64,000 bases of DNA from Aquitalea magnusonii (GCF_003202035.1 NZ_QJKC01000001.1:285406-349405); one strand, 5' to 3'; shown: positions 36,625-46,463, numbered from the stretch's first letter. Translations and numbers: made by a program. Notes: generated from the sequence alone by a model not told the origin.

Positions 36625-36900
36625 TCAGTTGGCCACTGCGTCCTTCAATGCCTTGATCGGGGTAAAGACCACCTTGCGCTTGGCCGGAATCAGCACGGTC
36701 TCGCCGGTCTTGGGGTTGCGGCCATTGCGCGCCGCAGTATCTTTCACCTTGAACTTGCCGGTGCTGGCCAGGGTCAGTTCGCCGCCATTCACCAGTTCTT
36801 CGCGGATGGTCTGTTCCAGCGCGTCCATGAAACGCAGTACATCGACTTTGCTGCTGCCGGTTTTTTCGGAAAGGATGGCAATGAGTTGTTGTTTGGTCAT
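36625..36900 (-). CDS. HU-family DNA-binding protein
   Basis: A 91-residue histone-like protein that bends DNA as a dimer. Start MTKQQLIAILSEKTGSSK, the dimer core, and the DNA-binding arm RNGRNPKTGETVLIPAKRKVVF with the intercalating proline (RNPKTG) are all present. AGGAG precedes ATG 36900. HU subtype (HupA or HupB) or a specialised paralogue cannot be decided. It has its own terminator and diverges from an S24-like gene with 176 bases between, including a strong dyad. Confidence 0.93.
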   Translation of the reverse strand: MTKQQLIAILSEKTGSSKVDVLRFMDALEQTIREELVNGGELTLASTGKFKVKDTAARNGRNPKTGETVLIPAKRKVVFTPIKALKDAVAN

Positions 36901-37046
36901 GCATGGCTCCTGCGCCGGGAATGTTGGCTGGTGACTACAAAACCTGAGGGTAACCAGCCAGAGCCTGCCGTATCAAGGAAAATTTGCAACAACACGCCAA
37001 ATACCCAGGCCGGCCGCCTTGTCTGTCCGGCTGGCCATCTGCTATA

Positions 37047-37068
37047 TTTGATTTTGTACAATTTCAAA
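37047..37068. promoter_or_regulatory. Operator-like dyad between HU and the S24-like gene
   Basis: Outer arms TTTGA (37047-37051) and TCAAA (37064-37068) surround a perfect central TTGTACAA (about 37054-37061). Only the two base pairs between arm and centre are unmatched. It ends 8 bases before the ATG at 37077 and overlaps the sequence where a -10 (TACAAT) could lie, so a bound dimer would block the gene. Confidence 0.5.
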
Positions 37069-37076
37069 ATACTGCC

Positions 37077-37436
37077 ATGACCACCATGCTCCCCCACCCG
37101 GCCACCCATCATGCCCTGCCCTCGTCAGTGTCATCTGCCGCTGCCTGCGGCGAGCTGTTTTGCCTGCCCATGCCAGACCAGGCACTGGCGGGTGCCGGCA
37201 TCGCGGCGGGCTGTTTGCTGGCGGTGGATGGCCAGGGCAGCCCGGTGCAGGGTTGCCTGGTGGTGGCCGCTGTCGATGGCGAGCTGCTGGTGCGGCGACT
37301 GCAGCGCAGTGGCAGCCGGCTGCAGTTGCTGGCGGCCCACCCGGACTACCCGCTGATCGAACCCAGCTATGAGCAGGACTTCGCCATCTGGGGCGTGGTG
37401 GCCGAAGCCGGCGTGCCGGCGGCAAGACAAGCCTGA
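37077..37436 (+). CDS. S24/UmuD-like protein lacking catalytic residues
   Basis: A 119-residue protein aligning with the C-terminal domain of UmuD/LexA: AGIAAGCLLAVD, then VVAAVDGELLVRRLQ, LLAAHPDYPLIEPS and FAIWGVV. There is no DNA-binding domain and no umuC beside it. The autoprotease Ser (in G-D-S-M of UmuD) aligns with Ala in DQALAG, and the Lys (FTVKKL) aligns with Arg in LLVRRL. It is thus probably not a protease. Start ATG 37077 has no clear Shine-Dalgarno; a TTG at 36984 behind AAGGA would add 31 residues. Confidence 0.72.
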   Translation: MTTMLPHPATHHALPSSVSSAAACGELFCLPMPDQALAGAGIAAGCLLAVDGQGSPVQGCLVVAAVDGELLVRRLQRSGSRLQLLAAHPDYPLIEPSYEQDFAIWGVVAEAGVPAARQA

Positions 37437-37520
37437 GCGCCAGCGCAGTAGCGGGCGCCGGTGCCAGGCCAGCTAACGGCGCTGTTACCGCAGCATCATC
37501 ACCGTGCAGCCGGCCCGGCA

Positions 37521-38054
37521 TTACGGTTTCTTATGTTGTGCCTTGTCCAGCACCGCCGGCAGATAGCCCTCTACCTGGCGCAGCATGTCCTGGTATGCGG
37601 CCAGCGGCTTGCCCCAGGCATCGGCCACATCATCCATATTGCCGCTGGCGTATTCGGACAGGGTGAAGGTCTTGCCCCTGGCTTCGGGGAATAGCTCCAG
37701 CACCTTGGCCTTGTGCTTGGCGGTCATGGTGAGAATCAGGTCGGAATGGCGGACATCATTGGCATTGAGCTGTGCGGCACGATGGGCCGACACGTCGATG
37801 CCGCGCTGCAACAGCAGGCTGGCAGCATTGGCCTCGGGGCGGTTATCGTAGGGGTCCATGTCGACTGCCCGCGAAATCACCGCGATGGGCAGTTGCTGCT
37901 GCTCGATGCGTTGTCTGGCCAGCGCTTCGGCCGTCACGCTGCGCCCGGTATTGCCGGTATCGACAAAAGCCAGCTTGAAGGGCTCGGCCGCCAGGGCCAG
38001 CCCGCAGGCGGCCAGCAAGCAGACACCCGCCAGTAGTGCAATGAATTTCCTCAT
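37521..38054 (-). CDS. Exported low-molecular-weight phosphatase-like protein with altered active site
   Basis: A 177-residue protein with a signal peptide (about residues 1-23, FIALLAGVCLLAACGLALA) and an LMW-phosphatase/arsenate-reductase fold. The P-loop, normally V-C-x-G-N-x-C-R-S, reads VDTGNTGRSVTAEAL: catalytic Cys is Asp32 and the second Cys is Gly37, while Arg38 remains. The codons GAT and GGG show this is not a misread. The Asp loop DVADAWGKP is kept. A classical Cys-phosphatase reaction is therefore impossible; binding or an unknown reaction is left. GGGAG precedes ATG 38054. Confidence 0.82.
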   Translation of the reverse strand: MRKFIALLAGVCLLAACGLALAAEPFKLAFVDTGNTGRSVTAEALARQRIEQQQLPIAVISRAVDMDPYDNRPEANAASLLLQRGIDVSAHRAAQLNANDVRHSDLILTMTAKHKAKVLELFPEARGKTFTLSEYASGNMDDVADAWGKPLAAYQDMLRQVEGYLPAVLDKAQHKKP

Positions 38055-38380
38055 CGTTGACTCCCTGTCATCCAGCCTGTTCATCATGCTTGTGCGCCGG
38101 CGGGGGCGGCCATATGGCACGGCCCGCAGCAGCAGGCCAGCCACTGCATATTGCCCACGATTTGCGTATGCCAGTCAAATTAAACTTGCCTTGTTCTTAC
38201 GCTGGGCTAGTATACAAGATAAATAAATTGCATAAATTACAGTTTAAATAACTAACATCAAGTCGGGCCATGCAATGCATCAATCACCCCATCAGGTGAC
38301 CGGGAAGCATCGGCATGCCTGCCCGCCTTGGCCGGCATCCATCCTTGCTCTGCCCGCACCTGCCCTGCAAGGAAATGATC
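38055..38380. other. Promoter region of fapF, no gene seen
   Basis: A 326-base gap, AT-rich at 38200-38270. A sigma-70-like pair TTGCCT (38186-38191) and TAGTAT (38208-38213), 16 bases apart, faces the fapF-regulator genes. No convincing sigma-54 -24/-12 element with correct spacing was found by eye. Confidence 0.4.
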
Positions 38381-39643
38381 ATGAATCTGCCGCGTAGTAT
38401 TTGCCCAGGTGCCAAACCGCTATTGCTGAGCGCCGCCCTTGCCGTTGCCTTTCCGCTGCAGGCACAGGCTGAAATCAGCCTGGAGGGCCTGCAACAGCAA
38501 ATCAGCGCCCTGGCCCAGACCAATCAGCAGCAGGAGAGCCGTATCCGCCAGCTGGAAAGACAGCTGGCCAGCCTGCAACACGGCAATACCGCCGCCAGTG
38601 CCGCCAATAATCCGCCGAGCAACGAGACCCCGGCCAGCCAGGGAACGGTGGCAGCCGGCAGTGGACCGGCCCTGCCGGTAGTCAGCGAAGTCCCCAAGAG
38701 CGTGGAAGACATCTACCAGGAAGCCAGCGGCTTTGCCGCCGGGAAGTTTTCCATCGAACCCAGCTTCACCTACACCCACTATGACACCCGCGAACTGGTG
38801 CTGAATGGCTTTCTGGCGCTGGATTCGATTTTTCTGGGCAATATCAATCTGGACAAGGTGGTCAGTGACAGCGTCACCCTGGGCCTGACCACCCGCTATT
38901 CGCCCAGCCCACGCTGGCAGCTGGATGTGGACATCCCCTTTGTCGCCCGTGATGCCACTTATTTTTCCGGCGGTGCTGGCGGTGCGGCCAACAGCGTGTC
39001 GCAGGGTTCGGTACAGCAAGGCCCGACGCTGGGCGATGTCAGCTTTGGCGTGGGTTACAAGCTGGTGGAAGAAAATGCCGACTGGCCGGACATTGTGTGG
39101 AGTGTGCGCGCCAAGGCGCCGACCGGGCGCAATCCCTACGGCATCAAGCTGGTGCAGTCAGCTGACAACAACAATCTGTCCATCCCCAATCGCCTGCCCA
39201 CCGGCAATGGTGTCTGGGGCCTGAGTACCAGCCTGTCCTTCGTCAAGACCGTCGATCCGGCCGTGCTGTTTGCCAGCCTCAGCTACACCCACTATCTGGA
39301 CGGCCATTTCAGCGACATCAGCCCCACCGCCGGCGTGACCCAGCCGGGAGACGTGCGGCTGGGCGACAGCTGGAGCTGGGGAGCCGGCATCGCCTTTGCC
39401 CTCAACGACAAGCTCAGCCTGGGCCTGTCCTATTCGCAACAAATGGTGCAACAGGCACGCATGCGGCAACAGGGCAGCAACTGGACCGACGTAACCGGCA
39501 GCAGCGCCAATGCCGCCAATCTGAACCTGGGCCTGACCTACGCCTTCAGCAAGCACCTGTCCATCATTCCCAATCTGTCGCTGGGCATGACCCCGGACAG
39601 CCCCAATTATGCGTTTTCGGTGAAATTCCCCTACCGTTTCTAA
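38381..39643 (+). CDS. fapF: FapF-like outer-membrane amyloid-secretion pore
   Basis: Exported 420-residue protein: signal peptide (about 1-30, LLLSAALAVAFPLQAQA), a coiled coil (LEGLQQQISALAQTNQQQE and onward, about 32-66), a Ser/Asn/Pro-rich linker, then a beta-barrel of alternating hydrophobic strands ending in an aromatic residue (FPYRF), the mark of an outer-membrane protein. FapF exports Fap amyloid subunits and is gated by an N-terminal helical plug; this architecture agrees. AAGGAA lies 6 bases before ATG 38381. In Pseudomonas it closes the fap operon; here it is on the opposite strand, with the regulator gene behind it. Confidence 0.8.
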   Translation: MNLPRSICPGAKPLLLSAALAVAFPLQAQAEISLEGLQQQISALAQTNQQQESRIRQLERQLASLQHGNTAASAANNPPSNETPASQGTVAAGSGPALPVVSEVPKSVEDIYQEASGFAAGKFSIEPSFTYTHYDTRELVLNGFLALDSIFLGNINLDKVVSDSVTLGLTTRYSPSPRWQLDVDIPFVARDATYFSGGAGGAANSVSQGSVQQGPTLGDVSFGVGYKLVEENADWPDIVWSVRAKAPTGRNPYGIKLVQSADNNNLSIPNRLPTGNGVWGLSTSLSFVKTVDPAVLFASLSYTHYLDGHFSDISPTAGVTQPGDVRLGDSWSWGAGIAFALNDKLSLGLSYSQQMVQQARMRQQGSNWTDVTGSSANAANLNLGLTYAFSKHLSIIPNLSLGMTPDSPNYAFSVKFPYRF

Positions 39644-39654
39644 CGGAGTTGGTC

Positions 39655-40989
<1,335 letters not shown>

Positions 40990-41016
40990 GACCGGACGGC
41001 AGGCCAGGCGGGCGCC

Positions 41017-41694
41017 TCAGCGCACGCCGCTGCCGGACAGCATCAAGCGGCTGGGAATGCTGAAGCTGAAGCCGCTGCTTTGGGGCTGCAATACCAACTG
41101 GATGCGCAGGCTATTGTCGGTACTGATGCCGCTGCCACTGATGCTGGCAAACTGCAGCAACTGGCCCTGGCCCAGCAGCTGGCCCATGCGTCCGGCATTG
41201 CCCAGATCCATGCTGACGGACAGCTGGCCGCTGCCAAGCGTCGTACCACTGCCACTACTCTGCCAGCCGGCCGGCATCTGCAGGCTGGCTGTGCCATCGC
41301 GGCGGATGTCTATGCTGGTGCTGTTGCTGGAGCTGTTGCCATTGCCAGCCTGCTGATTGAGCTGCACCACCCCCTGCACCGAAGCCAGCCCGCTAGTCGG
41401 GGCTGCCGCCACTGCAGCCGTCGTGCCATCACCATTCAGGGTGTAGCGGCTGATGACCGGCACCGCCCCGGCCTGGGCTGTCAGCTGCAATCCGGCTCCT
41501 TGCACCACGCCAGCCTGGTTCTGCCAGGTGGTGAGCATCTGCACGCCGAAGCGCACAATCTGCCCGGCATCGATATAACGACCGCGCAAGCTGTCCAGCA
41601 CGCTGTCGTCGACATAAGCCAGCATGGCGGCTTGCGCCGGCACACTGGCACTCAGTGCCAGCAGTAGCGGCACTGCCCTGGATAAGATACGCAT
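41017..41694 (-). CDS. fapE: FapE-like minor amyloid component
   Basis: Exported 225-residue protein, signal peptide about 1-23 (LLLALSASVPAQA). It begins AMLAYVDDSVLDSLRGRY, as in FapE-type proteins, and has one amyloid-like motif GVVQLNQQAGNGNSSSNS near residue 108, close to the repeats in its neighbours. Ser/Gly/Gln-rich. Last gene of the fap operon on the minus strand; it starts 47 bases after fapD. FapE is a minor fibre constituent in Pseudomonas; here the role is by analogy. Confidence 0.78.
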   Translation of the reverse strand: MRILSRAVPLLLALSASVPAQAAMLAYVDDSVLDSLRGRYIDAGQIVRFGVQMLTTWQNQAGVVQGAGLQLTAQAGAVPVISRYTLNGDGTTAAVAAAPTSGLASVQGVVQLNQQAGNGNSSSNSTSIDIRRDGTASLQMPAGWQSSGSGTTLGSGQLSVSMDLGNAGRMGQLLGQGQLLQFASISGSGISTDNSLRIQLVLQPQSSGFSFSIPSRLMLSGSGVR

Positions 41695-41741
41695 GCCATG
41701 CTCCCGGTCGTCGCCGGCGGGCCAGCGCCCACAGGCCGCAA

Positions 41742-42446
41742 CTATAAGAAATCACTGTAGAGAAAGCCGTATTCCACCAGATCGGCCTGCTGCACCGGCT
41801 GCATGCCGTTCATCAGCTGTCGCGCCGACAACAGGCTGGGCAGCTGGCGCAACGGCCCTTGCGGCTGATAGCCGGGGCCGGCTACCGCCAGCAGCACGCC
41901 ATTCCACTGCCGGGCAAAGTCCCTCATGGCGAGCGCCCGGTTGCCCAGCGCCGGGTCGGCCACATACACCGTGTCGCGGGTGGCCAGCTTCAGAATCACA
42001 AAGTGCTTGTAACCATTGATATCGAGCATGATCAGTGCCGGAATGCGCAGCGCAGGCAAACGCTCCGGTCCGCTGACAAAACCGCTGGCGCGCAGGCCCA
42101 GCGTATTCACATAGTGCTTCATGTCCAGCATGGAAAAACCCTGCTGGCGCACCACATCGGCATTGGCTCCGGCCAGCATGCCGGCGATGACTTGCTGCTC
42201 GTCGAGGTCGCGGCCAAAGCCGTAACGCAGCAAGGTGGCCAGCGCGGCCGCACCGCAGCTGAAATCGGTATGTTGCTCCACCACATGGGCAAAGCGCATT
42301 TCACGCAGGCTATGCACCCGCTTGTAGAGATTGCCCTCGCCGGTATAGGCGGGAACCGCCAGCTCGGCCGCCTGGGCGAACTGCTCACCACCGGGACAGG
42401 ACAGCCCTAGCAGCAGAGACAGCAGCAAGCGCATGGTGAGTTTCAT
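41742..42446 (-). CDS. fapD: FapD-like C39 cysteine protease
   Basis: Exported C39-type peptidase of 234 residues. The catalytic set is complete: Gln58 in VEQHTDFSCG, Cys64, His148 in GYKHFVIL and Asp164 in VYVADPALG. FapD is the processing protease of the Fap system. It has a signal peptide (about 5-27) but no ATPase domain, unlike bacteriocin exporters. An upstream in-frame ATG at 42464 and one at 42434 are alternative starts. It follows the amyloid subunit gene by 51 bases. Confidence 0.85.
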   Translation of the reverse strand: MKLTMRLLLSLLLGLSCPGGEQFAQAAELAVPAYTGEGNLYKRVHSLREMRFAHVVEQHTDFSCGAAALATLLRYGFGRDLDEQQVIAGMLAGANADVVRQQGFSMLDMKHYVNTLGLRASGFVSGPERLPALRIPALIMLDINGYKHFVILKLATRDTVYVADPALGNRALAMRDFARQWNGVLLAVAGPGYQPQGPLRQLPSLLSARQLMNGMQPVQQADLVEYGFLYSDFL

Positions 42447-42497
42447 GGCAAAAGCCGGCAGCACGGCCCAAGGACTGCGCTGCCGGCGTCTCCTGAC

Positions 42498-43316
42498 TTA
42501 GTGGGTGGCGGCAACCGACAGGCTGTTGACCTGCTGGTTGGACAAGCCGGCCGCATTATTCAGGCCGACATTGCCGCTGATGCCATTGACAGAGCCGGTG
42601 ATGCTGGCTGTGCCGTTAAGCGGGAAGAAAGTCGTGACCGAAGTGCCCTGGTTCACCTGCATGCCACCAGCCGAAGCGGTAGCCAGCACGGCCGAGCTGG
42701 CCGAGGCCAGTGCCACGTCATTCTTCTGCTGGTTGCCGGCGCCTGCCGCATTGTTCACCCCGGCATTACCCTGGATGCTGTTCAGCGAGTTGCTGATGCT
42801 GGCGCTCATGTCATTGGAAGTGCCACGCATCGGCTCGGCGAAGGTGTAGCTGTTGCCGTCGTTCATCTGCTCGAAGGAGGTAGAAGCCACCGCACCGCTA
42901 TTCTTGCCGGAGGCCGAGCCGATGGCCACGTTATTGGCCTGCTGGTTGAAGAAGCCGGAGGCATTGTTCACGCCGGCATTACCCTGGATATTGCTTACAC
43001 TGCCGCTTACGCTGGAGCTGGTGGGGTCGGTGACATTCAGCTTGTTGCCCAGGTTTTTCTGTACATCATTCACCTGCGCACTGGCCATGGCATCAGCCTT
43101 GGGGTCAAACACCTCGTACACGGCAATGCCTTCCAGATAGGCGGTGCCAGTCAGGCTGACATTGGTATTGCTATAGGTGTTGGACAGGTTATTGCTGATC
43201 TTGTTGCTGGTAGTGGCCGGCGGATTCGGCTGAGTCGGCGGTTCCATGGCATGAGCGGCACCGAACATACCAACAAGAGCGACGAAAAGCACTTTTTTCT
43301 GCAGCATTGCGGTCAT
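42498..43316 (-). CDS. FapC/FapB-like amyloid subunit with three repeats
   Basis: Exported 272-residue protein (signal peptide about 5-23), Asn/Ser/Ala-rich with no Cys at all. Three repeats of the Fap amyloid type share the core GNAGVNNAAG-x2-NQQ: at about residues 105-135, 172-206 and 239-271, about 66-70 residues apart, separated by linkers of differing sequence. Pseudomonas FapB and FapC have a C-terminal CxxC, missing here. AGGAGAACAATC precedes ATG 43316; the upstream frame extension is false. It is the probable main fibre subunit, since it has the most regular repeats. Confidence 0.85.
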   Translation of the reverse strand: MTAMLQKKVLFVALVGMFGAAHAMEPPTQPNPPATTSNKISNNLSNTYSNTNVSLTGTAYLEGIAVYEVFDPKADAMASAQVNDVQKNLGNKLNVTDPTSSSVSGSVSNIQGNAGVNNASGFFNQQANNVAIGSASGKNSGAVASTSFEQMNDGNSYTFAEPMRGTSNDMSASISNSLNSIQGNAGVNNAAGAGNQQKNDVALASASSAVLATASAGGMQVNQGTSVTTFFPLNGTASITGSVNGISGNVGLNNAAGLSNQQVNSLSVAATH

Positions 43317-43380
43317 GATTGTTCTCCTAGCGATTTGCTTGAATACCGGCCCCGCCACCACTGGCAAAAGCCGGCACGGC

Positions 43381-43977
43381 TCACGGGTTGGCCCATTGCA
43401 CGGCCACGACATTGACAGCCAGGTTATGGCTGCCAGCAATCTGGTTAAGCTGCACCAGCCCCCGGCTTCCCTGGAAAGCTGCTGCGGATAATTCGGTTGT
43501 CTGCCCGGCGCTGCCGCTGGCAGGGGCCCCGGCTGGGGTCGCCGCCGTAGCGCCCGCCAGCACGGCATCCTGCACCGCTGCCGGCATGTCACGGACGCTG
43601 GCCTGCGCTTTGGCGGCCTGCGCCAGGCTAAAGGCATTGAGTGACTGGTTGGCGTAGCCGGCACTCTGGTTCACCGCCAGCACACCCTGGCTGCCGGCAA
43701 ACGCGGCACCGCCAATGCTGGCCCGCAGGTTTTGCTGGGCCGTGTCGTCCTGTACCCTGCCCTGCTGCTGCGACAGGCCGACGCTGGCTACTGCCAGCCC
43801 GCCGGCTACTGCCAAAGCCTGCAGATTGCCTTGCTGATTGGCATTGCCTGCCGCCTGGTTCACCGCCAGCACGCCCTGTGCCGACTGGCCACTGTTCTCG
43901 ATCAGGGCCAGTTGGTCGGCATGGGCCAGTACTGCACTCAGGCCGCCGCCCAACCACAACATTTGCAAGATGCGCAT
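43381..43977 (-). CDS. Second Fap repeat protein (FapA/FapB-like)
   Basis: Exported 198-residue protein; signal peptide about 1-20 (MLWLGGGLSAVLAHA). Three imperfect repeats: GVLAVNQAAGNANQQGN (35-51), GVLAVNQSAGYANQSLN (98-114) and GLVQLNQIAGSHNLAVN (173-189). Gln- and Ala-rich, no Cys. AAGGAGACAAGTC precedes ATG 43977. By position before the main subunit it could be FapA (proposed chaperone) or FapB (proposed nucleator); the sequence does not decide. The 64-base gap to the next gene has no terminator. Confidence 0.8.
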   Translation of the reverse strand: MRILQMLWLGGGLSAVLAHADQLALIENSGQSAQGVLAVNQAAGNANQQGNLQALAVAGGLAVASVGLSQQQGRVQDDTAQQNLRASIGGAAFAGSQGVLAVNQSAGYANQSLNAFSLAQAAKAQASVRDMPAAVQDAVLAGATAATPAGAPASGSAGQTTELSAAAFQGSRGLVQLNQIAGSHNLAVNVVAVQWANP

Positions 43978-44003
43978 GACTTGTCTCCTTGTCGCCAGGC
44001 CGT

Positions 44004-44411
44004 TCAGGGATGCAGGGCCGATTGCAGCAGATGCCCTACCCCGATCGCAGACACAGCCGCGCCGGCCATGCCACCTGCCTGCTTGCCATTGGCGCCGCCT
44101 GCAGCCAGGCCGGACCAGCCAGACTGGCCGTCCAGCACCAGCGCCGGCCCCTGCAGGGCCGGACCAGCCATCACCGCATGGGTGGCAGCCAGTACCGGAT
44201 CGGCCAGCTGTTGTGCAAGCACCGGCATGGCAGCGGATGGAGAAGTGGCAACCTGGCTGACTTGCGGACTGGGATCGCCGTGGCGGATGGCCGAGCGCGC
44301 CGGCACATCGCGACCGATCACCATCTCGCCCTCGCCCTGTGCCGCAGCCGATGCCAGCAGGCTGCCGGCCAGCAAAGCCGGGAAGATGAGGCGGAATAAG
44401 GAGCTGTTCAT
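44004..44411 (-). CDS. Unknown exported protein heading the fap operon
   Basis: A 135-residue protein with a signal peptide (about 1-25, LIFPALLAGSLLASAAA). The mature part begins EGEMVIGRDVPARSAIRHGD, then is Ala/Gly/Gln-rich with a glycine-rich hydrophobic C-terminus (GGMAGAAVSAIGVGHLLQ). It has no NQxAG repeat and I know no homologue. Its end lies 26 bases before the second Fap gene, so it heads the operon. I chose ATG 44411, which gives the signal peptide; an in-frame ATG at 44459 is the alternative. Confidence 0.7.
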   Translation of the reverse strand: MNSSLFRLIFPALLAGSLLASAAAQGEGEMVIGRDVPARSAIRHGDPSPQVSQVATSPSAAMPVLAQQLADPVLAATHAVMAGPALQGPALVLDGQSGWSGLAAGGANGKQAGGMAGAAVSAIGVGHLLQSALHP

Positions 44412-44676
44412 GCTGGCCACCACAGGGCTGGGTAATGCCCCCTTCAATGCAGAAAGCATGCCAGCGGCGTCCTATCCCCATGCCATAAGGGTTGGCGCAC
44501 AAAGGCCGGGCCGGCGGCGCGCGCAACTGTCTCGCACCTGCGACAGAAACATGCCGCCAAGCCGGACAAGGGCCATCCATGACCATCGCCATGTCACACG
44601 TCGGGAGCAGGTTGTCGATGTTTGCAGGCCCGCCATGCTGGCGGGATACCGGCAAAGCGTCTCAGCCTTGCGACAA

Positions 44677-44714
44677 GCGCATCTTGGCCGGCGCCAGCAC
44701 CGGCCAAGATGCGC
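44677..44714. repeat. Perfect 15-bp inverted repeat in the divergent fap/chemoreceptor region
   Basis: GCGCATCTTGGCCGG (44677-44691) and its complement (44700-44714) with an 8-base loop, no T run on either side. A smaller hairpin CCCGCCA-TGC-TGGCGGG lies at 44629-44645, and a dyad CTTGCGACAAG at 44667-44677. The 404-base gap 44412-44815 holds no gene; these elements look regulatory or structural. Confidence 0.6.
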
Positions 44715-44733
44715 CGGTCATATGAAACAAGGC

Positions 44734-44761
44734 TTGGCACAATCCATCTGCCAGCTATAAC
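44734..44761 (+). promoter_or_regulatory. Likely sigma-70 promoter of the chemoreceptor gene
   Basis: TTGGCA (44734-44739) and TATAAC (44756-44761) with a 16-base spacer, 54 bases before ATG 44816. Confidence 0.5.
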
Positions 44762-44815
44762 GAAACAGGCAAAGTAGCAAGCCAGTTACTAATAACCAGT
44801 GGAGAAGGGGAAACC

Positions 44816-46435
44816 ATGAATATTTCACAACGTCTGGCGCTCACGCTGGGCATCGCCCTGCTTGCCCTGCTCGGCATAGGCAGCTTCGGCCTGTATGAGC
44901 AAAACCTGGCCAATGAGCGCTTCAACTATCTGAAAGCCAACACCTTTCCCAGCATTTCCACCCTGGACGAGGCGCAGGACGCGCTGACCCAGTCGCGCAC
45001 CGGCACCTACCGCCATGTCATCGACCACGACCCCGCGCAAAAGGAAAAGGACCTGCAGGCCATCAATAGCAATGATCAGCGTCTGGATGACGCGCTGGCC
45101 CGCTACGAGAAAGAACTGATTTCCAACGAGGATGACCGCAAGCTGCTGGAGCAGGACCGCAAGCTGCTGCAGGAATACCGCAGCAGCCGCAATGCGCTGC
45201 TGCAACTCTCCAAGGACAACAAAACCCAGGAAGCAGAGCAGGCCATTATCGGCGGCACCATGCGCGCAGCCACGGCAGCCCTCAACAAACAGCTGACCGA
45301 ACATGTGAAATTCAACTATCAGCTTGCTGACAAGCTGTCGTCGGAAAATGCCGTGGCCTATGATCGTGCCATCACGCTGTCCGTGGCCATTGTCGGTGTG
45401 TGCCTGCTGCTGTGCGGCATCTTGGGTGGCAAACTGTTCCTGCATATCCGCAGCAGCCTGCAAAGCATTCGCGGCGTGATGCTGACCGTGCGCGAATCAC
45501 TGGATTTCCGCGTACGGGCGCAGGTCAAGCGCAAGGACGAGGTAGGCGATACCGCCGAGGCCTTCAATGCCCTGCTGCAGCAATTGCAAGGCAGCTTCCA
45601 GGATATCCGCAAGAGTGTGGAATCGGTTGACCAGGCCATCGAAGGCATGGCGGCCAATACCTCGCAGATTGCCCGCAGTTCGGAAGTGCAGAGCGAGGCC
45701 GCCTCCGCCATGGCGGCCGCGGTTGAAGAAATGACCGTCAGCATCAATCACGTGTCAGACCGCGCCCAGGAAGCCAGCAGCCAGACCAGTGCCGCCGGCA
45801 GCACCGCCACCCAGGGTGGCAAGGTGATCCTGGCCACGGTGGAGGGCATCACCCAGGTATCGACCTCCATCCGCAACGCCGCCAGCCAGATCAACCAGCT
45901 GAAAGAAGACAGCCAGACCATTGCCACCGTCATGGGCATCATCAAGGACATTGCCGAGCAAACCAATCTGCTGGCGCTGAATGCCGCCATCGAGGCCGCC
46001 CGTGCCGGCGAAATGGGCCGCGGCTTTGCCGTGGTGGCGGACGAGGTGCGCAAGCTGGCTGAACGCACGGCCAAATCCACCACCGAAATTTCCTCGGTCA
46101 TCAGCAAGATGCAGCAGGGCACGCAGGATGCGGTCAGCAGCATGGAGACAGTGGTGGAACGGGCCAATCGTGAAGCGGATGGTGCCCGCGAGGCCAATAC
46201 GGCGATTGGCCAGATCCAGAGCAATACCCATCAGGCCATGGGACTGGTGCACGATATTTCCAACAGCATTTCGGAACAGACCAGCACCAGCACCACCATT
46301 GCCCAACGGGTGGAACAGATTGCCCAGATGGCCGAGGAGAACTCCTCGGCGGCCAGCAGCTCGGCCGATGCCGCACGCCAGCTGCATCATCAGGCCAGAA
46401 GCATTCTGCAAACCGTGGCGCAGTATCAGGTATGA
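44816..46435 (+). CDS. Methyl-accepting chemotaxis protein with four-helix-bundle sensor
   Basis: Chemoreceptor of 539 residues: membrane helix about 8-28, a periplasmic four-helix bundle (about 30-185, [20 protein letters not shown] typical of MCP_4HB_1), a second helix about 188-210, HAMP, and the signalling hairpin with [20 protein letters not shown]. No CheR-tether at the end (AQYQV). Shine-Dalgarno GGAGAAGGGG precedes ATG 44816. It is divergent from the fap operon. Ligands of this sensor type vary widely. Confidence 0.94.
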   Translation: MNISQRLALTLGIALLALLGIGSFGLYEQNLANERFNYLKANTFPSISTLDEAQDALTQSRTGTYRHVIDHDPAQKEKDLQAINSNDQRLDDALARYEKELISNEDDRKLLEQDRKLLQEYRSSRNALLQLSKDNKTQEAEQAIIGGTMRAATAALNKQLTEHVKFNYQLADKLSSENAVAYDRAITLSVAIVGVCLLLCGILGGKLFLHIRSSLQSIRGVMLTVRESLDFRVRAQVKRKDEVGDTAEAFNALLQQLQGSFQDIRKSVESVDQAIEGMAANTSQIARSSEVQSEAASAMAAAVEEMTVSINHVSDRAQEASSQTSAAGSTATQGGKVILATVEGITQVSTSIRNAASQINQLKEDSQTIATVMGIIKDIAEQTNLLALNAAIEAARAGEMGRGFAVVADEVRKLAERTAKSTTEISSVISKMQQGTQDAVSSMETVVERANREADGAREANTAIGQIQSNTHQAMGLVHDISNSISEQTSTSTTIAQRVEQIAQMAEENSSAASSSADAARQLHHQARSILQTVAQYQV

Positions 46436-46463
46436 GACAGCCAGGTTCCGGCCGGCCCGCCAC

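Noticed and set aside
42498-43977. DNA repeats or a CRISPR-like array in the amyloid genes
   Set aside because: The periodicity is in the protein repeats with diverged codons; there are no identical short repeats with spacers.
44730-44750. Sigma-54 promoter for the chemoreceptor (TGGCAC followed by TGC)
   Set aside because: The -24 and -12 elements are 2 bases too far apart; a sigma-70 pair fits better.
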